From Shinella yambaruensis (GTDB taxonomy: Bacteria; Pseudomonadota; Alphaproteobacteria; Rhizobiales; Rhizobiaceae), in assembly GCF_022899355.1 (NCBI RefSeq), contig NZ_JALJCK010000010.1:242909-306908 (forward strand): a stretch of DNA of 64,000 nucleotides. Direction: 5' to 3'. The notes beneath the pieces were generated by a model. The model saw only the letters and a list, made by a program, of their open reading frames with translations, did not search any database and was not told the DNA's origin. This document shows positions 16,677 through 27,205 of this stretch, piece by piece. Position numbers and translations under genes: made by a program. The stretch's first letter is position 1. Each line of letters opens with the position of its first letter.

Positions 16677-18605
16677 TCAGGAGCCTGCCGCCATCAGTTC
16701 CGCATGGGAATTGAAGAAGCGCTCGAGGCCGTACTGCTTGCCGAACATGATGTCGTGCTGCAGGAAGCGGAAGTCGCGCACCAGCGGGTCGATCGCCTTC
16801 TTGCGGGCCCAGCCGGCCGTGCCGTTGCCCTTGGCGTCGATCAGCATGTAGCGGTCGATGACGCGCAGCTTGTCGTGCACCGCGCCGAGGAAGCCGGTGT
16901 AGTAGGGATGCTCGAAGCCGGCTTCCTTGAGGATGTAGTAGGACAGGAAGGCCGGACTGATCGTGCCGATCTCCTTTTGCGCGCCGGATTTGTTCGACCA
17001 GATGACGAGCGGGGTCTCGTGCTCCTTCTTCATCTGCTCGGGAGACCCCTTGCGCGAGGCGGTGATGCCCTTCATGTAGCCGGAATTCCTGTAGACCGTG
17101 TTGAGCGGCGGAAGATGGTCGCCGAAGACGACGATGATCGTCTCGCGGTCGCGTTGCTTCGCCCAGTCCATCAGCATCTTCAGGCTGCTGTCGGCTTCCT
17201 TGACGCCCTGGGCGTAGCTTGCCAGCATGCGGTTGTCGCGGGCGTCGAGCCTGCCGTCGACCTTGATGTCGGTCTTCGCGTAGCGGCCGTCGTCATAGGG
17301 GCCGTGGCCCTGCAGGGTGACGGTGAAGAAGAAGAACGGGTCATCCTGCATGTCCGCCTGGCGGATGAGCTCCTTCGTCAGCGCCTCGTCGGAGGTGAAG
17401 TTGCCGCGCTTTTCCAGCGGAGGCATCTTCTCGACGTCCTTGAAGGTCTCGAAGCCGAAGGCCTTGTAGACGCTCGTGCGGTTCCAGAACCAGCCGGAGA
17501 ACGGGTGGATGGCGCGCGCGGTATAGCCTTCCGCCCGGAAGAAGGTAGCGAGCGAAGGGATCGGCTTGCGCACATATTGCTGGTAGGGGATCGAGCCCAT
17601 CGGCAGGAAGGCGTTGGAAAAGCCCGTCAGCGCCTCGAACTCGACATTGGCGGTCAGCCCGCCGAATTCCGGGGAGAAGACGCCGCCGCCCTGGTTCTCG
17701 CGGATCACCGGCATCGGGTCGGCCGAGAGCTTCACGCTTTCAAGGCGTGTCGGGTCCCACAGCGATTCGCTCATGACGACGATGACGTCAGGCTTGCCGC
17801 GGTGGCTCGTGCCGACCGGCATGGGCTTGGACGGGATCTTGTCGATCGCCTCGGTCATGTAGCCGGCAGGAGTCTGCACGTTGGCCATCGGCAGGTTGAT
17901 GGCGAAGGCCATGACGAAGCCGTTGTGGCGATAGTTCTCCGCCTGGTCCCACATGATCGGGAAGACCTTCAGCCGGTCGCGGACCCAGGAGAACTCGTTG
18001 TAGTCCATGACGGAGACGAAGCCGACCAGAAGCGGCAGCGCGACGGCAAGCCGCGTCAGGCGCTCCTTCTTCGTCAGCGGCCGGAAACGGCGCCAGGCGA
18101 AGACCCAGAGGCTGACAAGGCCGACGACCGAGGCAAGCACGGCGAGCGCGAGGAGGGCGGCCGTCCACGGCCGGTCCTGCACCAGCACCGGCATCAGCTC
18201 CAGGATCTGGCGGCCGAAGAGAAGGTCCGTCGGATAGAGCGGATCGGTGAGGAAGACCTGCTTCTGCTGGGAGATCACGCCCATCAGCACGACGAGCGGC
18301 GAGACGAGCAGGACGGCCTTGTGCTGGCGGCCGATCAGCGCGTCGATGGCGAGATAGAGCAGGAAGAAGACGCCGGTCGTCGTCCAGGCCGGCTGTCCGG
18401 GATTGGTGAAATAACTCCATGTCTGGTCGAGCGAGCCGCGCGTGACGAATTCGACGACGACGACGGTGAGGAGCGCGAGAAGCCCGGAAACGGCAAGCGA
18501 ACGCAGGACGGCGAGCGCCTTGGCGTGACGCGCGAAGAAGCCTGCCTCGGCGGCGATCTCTTCGTTTGCATTGATCGCCACGGTGGCGGAGGTGAGCAGG
18601 GCCAA
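16677..18605 (-). CDS. LTA-synthase-like membrane sulfatase / phosphoglycerol transferase
   Basis: This is a 642-residue protein with about four to five N-terminal membrane segments (residues 25-210) and a periplasmic sulfatase-fold domain. Metal and nucleophile motifs are VIVVMSESLWDPTRL, FSPEFGGLTANVEFEALTG (the Thr context of LtaS/OpgB) and VVFGDHLPPL. Relatives move phosphoglycerol from phosphatidylglycerol onto glycans: lipoteichoic acid in Gram-positives, periplasmic glucans (OpgB, rhizobial CgmB) in Gram-negatives. Decorating cyclic glucans is a plausible inference here, not shown. Start is TTG behind CTGGAGAC. A Pho-box-like repeat lies 35 bases upstream. Confidence 0.88.
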   Translation of the reverse strand: MALLTSATVAINANEEIAAEAGFFARHAKALAVLRSLAVSGLLALLTVVVVEFVTRGSLDQTWSYFTNPGQPAWTTTGVFFLLYLAIDALIGRQHKAVLLVSPLVVLMGVISQQKQVFLTDPLYPTDLLFGRQILELMPVLVQDRPWTAALLALAVLASVVGLVSLWVFAWRRFRPLTKKERLTRLAVALPLLVGFVSVMDYNEFSWVRDRLKVFPIMWDQAENYRHNGFVMAFAINLPMANVQTPAGYMTEAIDKIPSKPMPVGTSHRGKPDVIVVMSESLWDPTRLESVKLSADPMPVIRENQGGGVFSPEFGGLTANVEFEALTGFSNAFLPMGSIPYQQYVRKPIPSLATFFRAEGYTARAIHPFSGWFWNRTSVYKAFGFETFKDVEKMPPLEKRGNFTSDEALTKELIRQADMQDDPFFFFTVTLQGHGPYDDGRYAKTDIKVDGRLDARDNRMLASYAQGVKEADSSLKMLMDWAKQRDRETIIVVFGDHLPPLNTVYRNSGYMKGITASRKGSPEQMKKEHETPLVIWSNKSGAQKEIGTISPAFLSYYILKEAGFEHPYYTGFLGAVHDKLRVIDRYMLIDAKGNGTAGWARKKAIDPLVRDFRFLQHDIMFGKQYGLERFFNSHAELMAAGS

Positions 18606-18639
18606 GGCCGTCTCCAGATTTCATGAAAGTTTCGTGTAT

Positions 18640-18657
18640 CTGTCATACGGTTGTCAT
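18640..18657 (+). promoter_or_regulatory. Pho-box-like direct repeat
   Basis: CTGTCAT, four bases (ACGG), then TTGTCAT matches the PhoB box layout of two seven-base repeats eleven bases apart, with one mismatch. It lies in the 295-bp gap between the sulfatase gene (start 35 bases away, opposite strand) and nadE (start 244 bases away, same orientation as the box). Phosphate control of an enzyme that handles phosphoglycerol would make sense, but orientation favours nadE. No other element was recognised in the gap apart from a TTTCATGAAA palindrome at 18619. Confidence 0.4.
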
Positions 18658-18900
18658 CTTGAACAGGAGATGAACGTTTTCTGCAACGTTCTTCCCCTGT
18701 TTTGGTTCCTGCGCCGCAGGGCTGCGGTGGCGCGCCGAACCCCTTGAAAACCGGACATTTCCGCCGAAAGCGCCGGCAAAGGTTCCGCCCTTCATTCCCA
18801 AAACGCCCGCCATGCTCTAAAGAGCTTGTCGACCGTTCGAGAGTGCGACAGCGACGCGCGGCCGCAGGCTCGGGCACCAGCAGGAGATGGGTCCGCAGAC

Positions 18901-20598
18901 ATGACTTCCGATCAAGACATGACCTCAGATCAGGGCAGGGCGACGCTGCGCATCGCGGTTGCGCAATTGAACCCGACCGTCGGCGACGTCGCCGGCAACC
19001 TCGCCAAGGCGCGCGCTGCCCGCGAGGATGCCGCCCGGCAGGGCGCCGACCTGCTGCTCCTGACCGAACTCTTCATCTCCGGCTATCCGCCGGAAGACCT
19101 CGTGCTGAAGCCCGCCTTCCTGAAGGCCTGCCGGCGCGCCGTCGACGATCTCGCTGCCGATACCGCCAGGGGCGGCCCCGGCGTCATCATCGGCTTTCCA
19201 AGGCAGGACGAGACGGGGCGCTACAACGCGGTCGCCGTCATCGACGGCGGCAAGGTGATCGCGGTGCGCGACAAGGTGGACCTGCCGAACTACGGCGAAT
19301 TCGACGAAAAACGCGTCTTCGACCAGGGCGCGATGCCGGGTCCCGTCAATTTCCGTGGCGTGCGCCTCGGCATCCCGATCTGCGAGGACATCTGGGGCGA
19401 TCTCGGCGTCTGCGAGACGCTGGCCGAGAGCGGCGCGGAAATCCTGCTGTCGCCGAACGGCTCGCCCTACTATCGCGGCAAGGTCGACATCCGCCACCAG
19501 GTCGCCCTGAAGCAGGTCATCGAGACCGGCCTGCCGCTCATCTACGCCAACCAGCTCGGCGGCCAGGACGAGCTGGTCTTCGACGGCGCCAGCTTCGCCT
19601 TCAACGCCGACAAGTCGCTCGCCTTCCAGATGAGCCAGTTCGAGGAGACGATCGCGCTGACCACCTGGAAGAAGCGTGCGGACGGCTGGGTCTGCGACGG
19701 CGGGCCGACGTCGCGCATTCCCGAGAAGGAGGAGGCGGACTACCGCGCCTGCCTGCTCGGCTTTCGCGACTACGTCAACAAGAACGGCTTCAAGAACGTC
19801 GTGCTCGGCCTGTCCGGCGGCATCGATTCGGCGATCTGCGCGGCGATCGCCGTCGATGCGCTCGGCGAGGAACGGGTGCGCTGCATCATGATGCCCTATC
19901 GCTATACGTCGAGGGATTCGCTGAAGGACGCGGCCGATTGCGCCCGGCTGCTCGGCTGCCGCTACGACATCGTGCCGATCGAGGCGCCGGTGACCGGCTT
20001 CCTCTCCTCGCTTTCGGAGCTCTTCGAGGGCACCGAGGAAGGCATTACCGAGGAGAACCTCCAGAGCCGCGCGCGCGGAACCATCCTCATGGCGGTCTCC
20101 AACAAGTTCGGCTCGATGGTCGTCACGACCGGCAACAAGTCGGAGATGTCGGTCGGCTATGCGACGCTCTACGGCGACATGAACGGCGGCTTCAACCCGA
20201 TCAAGGACCTCTACAAGATGCAGGTCTACGCCATTTCGCGCTGGCGCAACGCACATGTGCCGCCGGGCGCGCTCGGGCCGACGGGAGAGGTGATCCCGAA
20301 GAACATCATCGACAAGGCACCGTCCGCGGAGCTGCGCCCCAACCAGACCGACCAGGATTCGCTGCCGCCCTATCCGGTGCTCGACGACATCCTCGAATGC
20401 CTGGTGGAGCTGGAGATGAGCACCGAGGAGATCGTCGCACGCGGGCATGACGCGGCGACCGTGCACCGGATCGAGCACCTGCTCTACATCGCCGAATACA
20501 AGCGCCGCCAGTCCGCCCCAGGCGTGAAGATTACCAAGAAGAATTTCGGCCGCGACCGGCGCTACCCGATCACCAACCGCTATCGCGACCGGGGGTAG
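18901..20598 (+). CDS. nadE: Glutamine-dependent NAD+ synthetase
   Basis: This is a two-domain enzyme of 565 residues. The N-terminal nitrilase-type glutaminase (about 15-270) has its triad in LLTELFISGYPPEDL (Glu), VRDKVDLPNYGEFDE (Lys) and PICEDIWGD (Cys). The C-terminal synthetase domain has the ATP motif VLGLSGGIDSAICA and the NaAD site GNKSEMSVGYATLYGD. It makes NAD+ from deamido-NAD+, ATP and glutamine. The start chosen is ATG at 18901; a second ATG six codons on follows a repeat of MTSDQ, so either may be used. A membrane-protein gene follows after three bases. Confidence 0.96.
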   Translation: MTSDQDMTSDQGRATLRIAVAQLNPTVGDVAGNLAKARAAREDAARQGADLLLLTELFISGYPPEDLVLKPAFLKACRRAVDDLAADTARGGPGVIIGFPRQDETGRYNAVAVIDGGKVIAVRDKVDLPNYGEFDEKRVFDQGAMPGPVNFRGVRLGIPICEDIWGDLGVCETLAESGAEILLSPNGSPYYRGKVDIRHQVALKQVIETGLPLIYANQLGGQDELVFDGASFAFNADKSLAFQMSQFEETIALTTWKKRADGWVCDGGPTSRIPEKEEADYRACLLGFRDYVNKNGFKNVVLGLSGGIDSAICAAIAVDALGEERVRCIMMPYRYTSRDSLKDAADCARLLGCRYDIVPIEAPVTGFLSSLSELFEGTEEGITEENLQSRARGTILMAVSNKFGSMVVTTGNKSEMSVGYATLYGDMNGGFNPIKDLYKMQVYAISRWRNAHVPPGALGPTGEVIPKNIIDKAPSAELRPNQTDQDSLPPYPVLDDILECLVELEMSTEEIVARGHDAATVHRIEHLLYIAEYKRRQSAPGVKITKKNFGRDRRYPITNRYRDRG

Positions 20599-20601
20599 GG
20601 C

Positions 20602-20949
20602 GTGGACGGGCCTGCCGACGCGCCGGCCGCTCGCCCGGCCTTCACCGAGGAGGAAATCCGGCTGATCCGGCTGTGGTCGCTGAGCGACCTTTCAGCCGGA
20701 CGGCAGCTTTTGGCGCAGATCGCCTATTTCGCGACGCCGGCGGTTTTCGGCCTCTACGGCCTTGCGACCGGCGGCCTCGTCGTCCTCGGCGTCGCCTTCC
20801 TCTCCATCCTGCTTCTCCTCGCCTGGGGGTTCGTCACCACCTGGCGCGACCAGCGCAACCTCGTCCTGATGCAGTCGATCTGCCGGAAACTCTCGGCGGG
20901 CGAGGAGAGGGGGCCTGAGGGCTTCCCAGATCCGGCCAGCCGGAGTTAA
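20602..20949 (+). CDS. Small two-helix membrane protein of unknown function
   Basis: This is a 115-residue protein starting with GTG behind GGGGGTAGGG, three bases after the nadE stop, so translation is probably coupled. Two hydrophobic helices cover about residues 40-60 (LLAQIAYFATPAVFGLYGLA) and 61-85 (LVVLGVAFLSILLLLAWGFV). Both ends are polar. It has no recognised family. Tight coupling to nadE does not by itself imply a role in NAD metabolism. A weak hairpin with TTTT follows at about 20953-20983. Confidence 0.75.
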   Translation: MDGPADAPAARPAFTEEEIRLIRLWSLSDLSAGRQLLAQIAYFATPAVFGLYGLATGGLVVLGVAFLSILLLLAWGFVTTWRDQRNLVLMQSICRKLSAGEERGPEGFPDPASRS

Positions 20950-21048
20950 GTTTTCGCTCACCAGCCCGCTTAAGCGAATTTTGCCGTCTGTCAGCTAGCC
21001 TTCGTTCAACAAAGCCGGGCAAACCGGCGGGGGACAGGCAGGGAAACA

Positions 21049-22560
21049 ATGACGGGCAAGGCGCAAGGGGGCCGCGCGACGCGGCGACGCGGGGTTGGTT
21101 TGGCGATCCGCACGGCGGCGGTGATGATCGTCCTGCTCTTCGGGGCCGCCAATTATCTCGTGCTCGACTATGCGATCGAGCGGGCCGACAGCTTCGTCGC
21201 CGAGACGGAACGCACGCTGGTGCGCAACGAGTTCAGCCACCAGATCGACCAGGTGGTGCAGTACCAGAGCCAGATTTCCTTCTGGGACAAGACCTTCGAC
21301 GAACTGAAGGACGGCATGCCGGGCGATGCCTTCGTGCGCGACCAGATCCGCGACTGGATGTGGGCCGACTTCGGGTTCTCCTGGATGATCTTCACCACGC
21401 CGGGCGGCGAGAAGGTGCTCGGCGTCCATCGCGGCGACAAGGTCTCCGAACGCAAGGCACGCGAGAAGCTGCACTGGGTGAGCGACCTCACGCTGAAGGC
21501 GGAGCGGGCCTACCGGGAGGCACTGTCGCCCGATCGCGGCGGCTGGCAGGTCGAGGGCGCCAAGGAGGATCCCGACCTCCTGACGCCGGCGCTGCCGCAA
21601 ATCCACGTCTCCGGCATGCGCCTCATCGACCGGGTCATGAGCATCGTCGTCGTGCAGGCGGTCATTCCGAAGTCGCTTTACATTCCCGCAAGCCGGATGC
21701 AGCCGACGCTGCTGATCACGGTCAAGCCCGTCTCGCAGAAGATGCTTCTGAACACCGAGCGGCGGCTCGGCGTGCACGATCTCGGCTTCACGCCCATCGT
21801 GACGCAGGAGCCGGGGCTGGTGATGACGCCGGTCGGCGCCGACACCTATAATCCGATGGTCGCCTCCTGGCGGCCGAATATGCCCGGCACCTTCGTGTGG
21901 AAATCGGCGCTGCCGCAGATCGCGATGTTCGTGCTGGTCTTTGCCGGCGTCATGCTCTTCGTCACGCTGCGCTTTTCCGCGCTCGTCAAGGCGCTGCAGC
22001 GCAGCGAGGCGCAGAACGCCTTCCTCGCGCGGCACGATCCGCTGACGGGGCTGAAGAACCGCAGCGGCTTCGACGAGGAGGTGCGCCGCGCGATCCGCAA
22101 GGGCGAGAGCCGGCCCTTCTCGATCCTCGCGCTCGACCTCGACCGGTTCAAGGCCGTCAACGACCGGTACGGCCATGCGGCGGGCGATGCGGTGCTGCAG
22201 ACCGTCGCCCGGCGCTTTTCCGAGCGCATCGGCACGCTCGGCTCGGTGGTGCGCCTCGGTGGCGACGAGTTTTCCGTGCTGCTCACCGGCGCCTTCAGCC
22301 GGGAGGCGCTCCTCGATCTCGCCGAAAGCCTCGTGCGGGATGCGCAGACGCCGATCGCGCATGACGGGCAGCTTCTGGCGATCGGCGGCAGCGCCGGCAT
22401 CGCCCAGTTCCCCGACCACGGCGGCAGCCTGCATGACGTGATGGTGATGGCGGATGCCGCGCTCTATGCGGCCAAGAATGGCGGGCGCAATCGCGCCGTG
22501 CATGCGGGCGATATGGGCCGCGATGCGGTTGCCGAGGCCGGCACGGCGCGCGCGGCTTGA
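21049..22560 (+). CDS. Membrane-bound diguanylate cyclase with CHASE4 sensor
   Basis: This is a 503-residue protein. A membrane helix (about 20-42) is followed by a periplasmic CHASE4 domain (about 45-280; QYQSQISFWDKTFDELKDG is characteristic). A second helix comes next (about 285-310), then a GGDEF domain (about 330-490) with an intact active site VVRLGGDEFSVL and DLDRFKAVNDRYGHAAGD. It should sense an extracytoplasmic signal and make c-di-GMP. No EAL domain is attached. Start ATG behind CAGGGA. It appears to be transcribed alone. Confidence 0.94.
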   Translation: MTGKAQGGRATRRRGVGLAIRTAAVMIVLLFGAANYLVLDYAIERADSFVAETERTLVRNEFSHQIDQVVQYQSQISFWDKTFDELKDGMPGDAFVRDQIRDWMWADFGFSWMIFTTPGGEKVLGVHRGDKVSERKAREKLHWVSDLTLKAERAYREALSPDRGGWQVEGAKEDPDLLTPALPQIHVSGMRLIDRVMSIVVVQAVIPKSLYIPASRMQPTLLITVKPVSQKMLLNTERRLGVHDLGFTPIVTQEPGLVMTPVGADTYNPMVASWRPNMPGTFVWKSALPQIAMFVLVFAGVMLFVTLRFSALVKALQRSEAQNAFLARHDPLTGLKNRSGFDEEVRRAIRKGESRPFSILALDLDRFKAVNDRYGHAAGDAVLQTVARRFSERIGTLGSVVRLGGDEFSVLLTGAFSREALLDLAESLVRDAQTPIAHDGQLLAIGGSAGIAQFPDHGGSLHDVMVMADAALYAAKNGGRNRAVHAGDMGRDAVAEAGTARAA

Positions 22561-22791
22561 GGCCGCTTGTGCTGAAGCTCCCTAGCGCCTTGTTTCCACA
22601 GGTTTTCTGGTCAGGGGTGTCTCACATTGCGGCTGACCTTCGGCAAGGGCAATCGGGCCGGTTCGCTTCGGCCTCCAGAAATGAGTTGAGAAACAGTTGG
22701 ATAGAGGCTTTGCTTGCTGAGTGAGTCAGGTGCCGGTCGGCTTCTTGCGGTTCGCCGGGAAGCGCCGGCCGGTTTGCAAGGGAGGCATGGC

Positions 22792-23610
22792 ATGAGCGAG
22801 GGTGCGCGGCTGGACGGCAAGATCGCCGTCGTCACGGGAGGAACGCAGGGACTGGGCGCGACGATCGCCCGGCTCTTTGCCGAGCGGGGCGCGGCGGGCC
22901 TCGTCATCTGCGGGCGCAATGCCGCCAAGGGCGAGGCGAAGGCGAAGGAGATCTCCGGCGCGACGGGTGTGGCGACGCTCTATGTGAAGGCCGACCTCGG
23001 CGCGGTCGAGGATGCGCGCGCGGTCATTGCCGCCTGCGACGAGGCCTTCGGCCGCGTGGATGCGCTGGTCAATGCCGCCGCCATCACAGACCGCGGCACG
23101 ATCCTCGATACGAGCCCCGAGCTCTTCGACCGCATGTTCGCGGTCAATGTGCGAGCGCCGTTCTTCCTGATGCAGGAGGCGATCAAGGTGATGCGGCGCG
23201 AGAAGACCGAGGGCACCATCGTCAATATCGGCTCGATGTCGGCCAAGGCCGGCCAGCCTTTCATTTCCGCCTATTGCGCCTCCAAGGGCGCGCTGGAGAC
23301 GCTGACCAAGAACACGGCCTATGCCGTGCTGCGCAACCGCATCCGTGTCAACGGCCTCAATATCGGCTGGATGGCCTCGGAGGGCGAGGACCGCATCCAG
23401 CGCGAATTCCACGGCGCGGCCGACGACTGGCTGGCCAAGGCCGCGGCAAGCCAGCCCTTCGGGCGGCTCGTCGATCCGGCCGAGGTGGCGCGGGCCTGCG
23501 CCTATCTCTCCTCGCCGGAATCCGGTCTGATGACCGGCTCGGTGATTTGCTTCGACCAGTCGGTCTGGGGCGCCTATGACGGCTCGCCCCATCCGGAGGC
23601 CCCGCTCTGA
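22792..23610 (+). CDS. SDR-family NAD(P)-dependent oxidoreductase
   Basis: This is a 272-residue short-chain dehydrogenase. It has the dinucleotide motif VTGGTQGLGATIARLF, the structural NAAAITDRG (NNAG equivalent), the catalytic Ser in NIGSMSAKAG and the YCASKGA motif (Tyr, Lys). Arg in CGRNAAKGEAK suggests NADP(H) preference. Residue similarity to glucose/ribitol-type dehydrogenases is general, and the substrate cannot be told. Start is ATG behind AGGGAGGC. The next gene downstream is riboswitch-controlled and separate. The 230 bases before it show nothing recognisable. Confidence 0.92.
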   Translation: MSEGARLDGKIAVVTGGTQGLGATIARLFAERGAAGLVICGRNAAKGEAKAKEISGATGVATLYVKADLGAVEDARAVIAACDEAFGRVDALVNAAAITDRGTILDTSPELFDRMFAVNVRAPFFLMQEAIKVMRREKTEGTIVNIGSMSAKAGQPFISAYCASKGALETLTKNTAYAVLRNRIRVNGLNIGWMASEGEDRIQREFHGAADDWLAKAAASQPFGRLVDPAEVARACAYLSSPESGLMTGSVICFDQSVWGAYDGSPHPEAPL

Positions 23611-23677
23611 GGCGCAGACGCGGCGACGTGTGGCGCGGACGGGCTTGATCGCGCCCGCGCGTCGTGCGCATATCCTT

Positions 23678-23875
23678 CGCGTCAGGTGCCCGCTCCGGCG
23701 GGAGAATCGGGAATCCGGTGCGGGCGGAAGGCCCAGGTCCGGAACGTGCCCAACGCTGTGACGGGGATGGTCTGCGCCATGAAAGCTTGAATCGATTCAA
23801 GCTTTTGCCACTGGTTGTTCAACCGGGAAGGCAGGCGTCGGCCGCGTGACCCGAAGTCAGAAGACCGGCCTGGCA
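23678..23875 (+). ncRNA. Cobalamin (AdoCbl-type) riboswitch
   Basis: The 317-bp leader of bluB carries the landmarks of a B12 riboswitch in the right order. They are AGGTGCC (23684), GGGAATCCGGTGCGG (23709), CCAACGCTGTGACGGGGA (23750), GCCACTGG (23807), GGGAAGGC (23825) and CGAAGTCAGAAGACCGGCC (23852), the last being the B12-box/switch end. High cobalamin would shut off bluB, probably by blocking translation or causing early termination. The variable arm between the core and GCCACTGG is a 24-bp perfect palindrome. Confidence 0.9.
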
Positions 23876-23912
23876 CGATAGACCGAACCGCGCGGACGGC
23901 GGCAGGTCGTGA

Positions 23913-25725
<1,813 letters not shown>

Positions 25726-25992
25726 ATCATCGATCCCGTGAATGTGGATGGGCCGCGATCGGCCGCACGTACGACCCTATCATAGGCCGTGGCGGGGGAA
25801 GCGCAACGCGCTCCCGGATTTGTGATTAACGCCGGTCATAAAATATGAGTTGCGTATTCATCTTTTTGGTCGTGCCCCGCAATTGATCTCCCCTGGGCCT
25901 TGGTGTAGCACTCTCGTCAAACTCAACAGCCGGTCTGCGCCCTTGCCGCGCAACCGCCCCTGGCGGAAACCGGCCCTTGCAGGCAGGTCATC

Positions 25993-27054
25993 ATGCGCAT
26001 TTCGTCCATCTTGCTCAGCCCCTGGTACGCGCTCCAGCTCGCGTCCGGCGCAAAATCCTTCGCGGACAATCCCATCATCGGCAGCAAATGGCTGAACCGG
26101 AAGGGCCTGCACGAAAAGCGCGTCTCGCTCGCCATGCGCATGGCCGCCTGGCGCCGCAGGAAGCTGGAGAACCTCGTCGCCCCGGAATACCGCCGGCAAT
26201 ATGCCGAGAACGGGTTCGTGAAGATCGAGAACTTCCTGTCGCCGGAGGTCTTCGAGGCGGTCATCCGCGAGATCGCCGAGCGGGATTTCGAGCGCTACGA
26301 CATGTTGCAGGGCGATACCGTCACGCGCCGCGCGATCATCGACGACAGCGACCTCGAAAGCCTGCCGGGCTTCAAGGCGGCGCGCAACGACCCGCGCATC
26401 ACAAACCTCCTGCGCTACGTCTCGTCCCATGCCGGCCAGCCGCTGCTCGTCGTGCAGGTGGTGATGGCGCTGCCGTCCGTCGTCACGCAGGGCTCGACCG
26501 ATCCGCAGACCGCGCTGCACAGCGACACGTTCCAGCCGACGGCCAAGGCATGGCTCTTCCTGCGCGATGTCGGCGAGGAGGACGGTCCGTTCGCCTATGT
26601 GCCGGGCTCGCACGAGATGACACCGCAGCGCCTCGCCTGGGAGCGCCGCATCAGCGAGAATGCCGATGCGATCGAGAACAAGTATTCCGCGCGCGGCTCG
26701 CTGCGCATCATGCCGGACGAGCTGACGGCGCTGGGTTATGGCCAGCCAGTCAAGATGACGGTGAAGGCGAACACCCTGGTCGTCGCCGACACGCACGGCT
26801 TCCATGCCCGCAGCCCGAGCTACAAGACGACGACGCGCATCGAGATCTACGGCTCGCTGCGCCGCAACCCCTTCCTGCCGTTCACCGGCCTGCACATCGC
26901 TTCGCTGCCCTTCATCGCCTCCGGCATGAACCGGCTGATCATCTCCGCCATGGGTTTTCGCGCAAAGCTCGGCCTCAAGGGCTCGCCCTGGAAGGATGCC
27001 GGCCAGGGCAAGGCCGATGAGTGGTCGAAGCGGCTGAAGCAGCCCTCGGCCTGA
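25993..27054 (+). CDS. Phytanoyl-CoA dioxygenase (PhyH) family protein
   Basis: This is a 353-residue Fe(II)/2-oxoglutarate dioxygenase-like protein. The metal pair is in LHSDTFQPTAKAWLFL (His-x-Asp) and the distal His in DTHGFHARSP. GPFAYVPGSHEMTP between them is a family landmark. An N-terminal 75-residue helical extension precedes the catalytic core. Bacterial members hydroxylate diverse small molecules or lipids, so the phytanoyl-CoA name should not be taken literally. Start ATG. It appears to stand alone. Confidence 0.88.
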   Translation: MRISSILLSPWYALQLASGAKSFADNPIIGSKWLNRKGLHEKRVSLAMRMAAWRRRKLENLVAPEYRRQYAENGFVKIENFLSPEVFEAVIREIAERDFERYDMLQGDTVTRRAIIDDSDLESLPGFKAARNDPRITNLLRYVSSHAGQPLLVVQVVMALPSVVTQGSTDPQTALHSDTFQPTAKAWLFLRDVGEEDGPFAYVPGSHEMTPQRLAWERRISENADAIENKYSARGSLRIMPDELTALGYGQPVKMTVKANTLVVADTHGFHARSPSYKTTTRIEIYGSLRRNPFLPFTGLHIASLPFIASGMNRLIISAMGFRAKLGLKGSPWKDAGQGKADEWSKRLKQPSA

Positions 27055-27205
27055 GCCTCGAGACCGGACGACCCGGCCGCCGCCCTTGCAACGCGGCCGG
27101 TTCGTCCCTAGATTTCCGGCAACGCAATGCCGACCGGATGGTGCACCATGGATTTCAACCCGACCGCAAACCGACTTCGTTTTGTCCTCGGGGAAATCCG
27201 TATCC

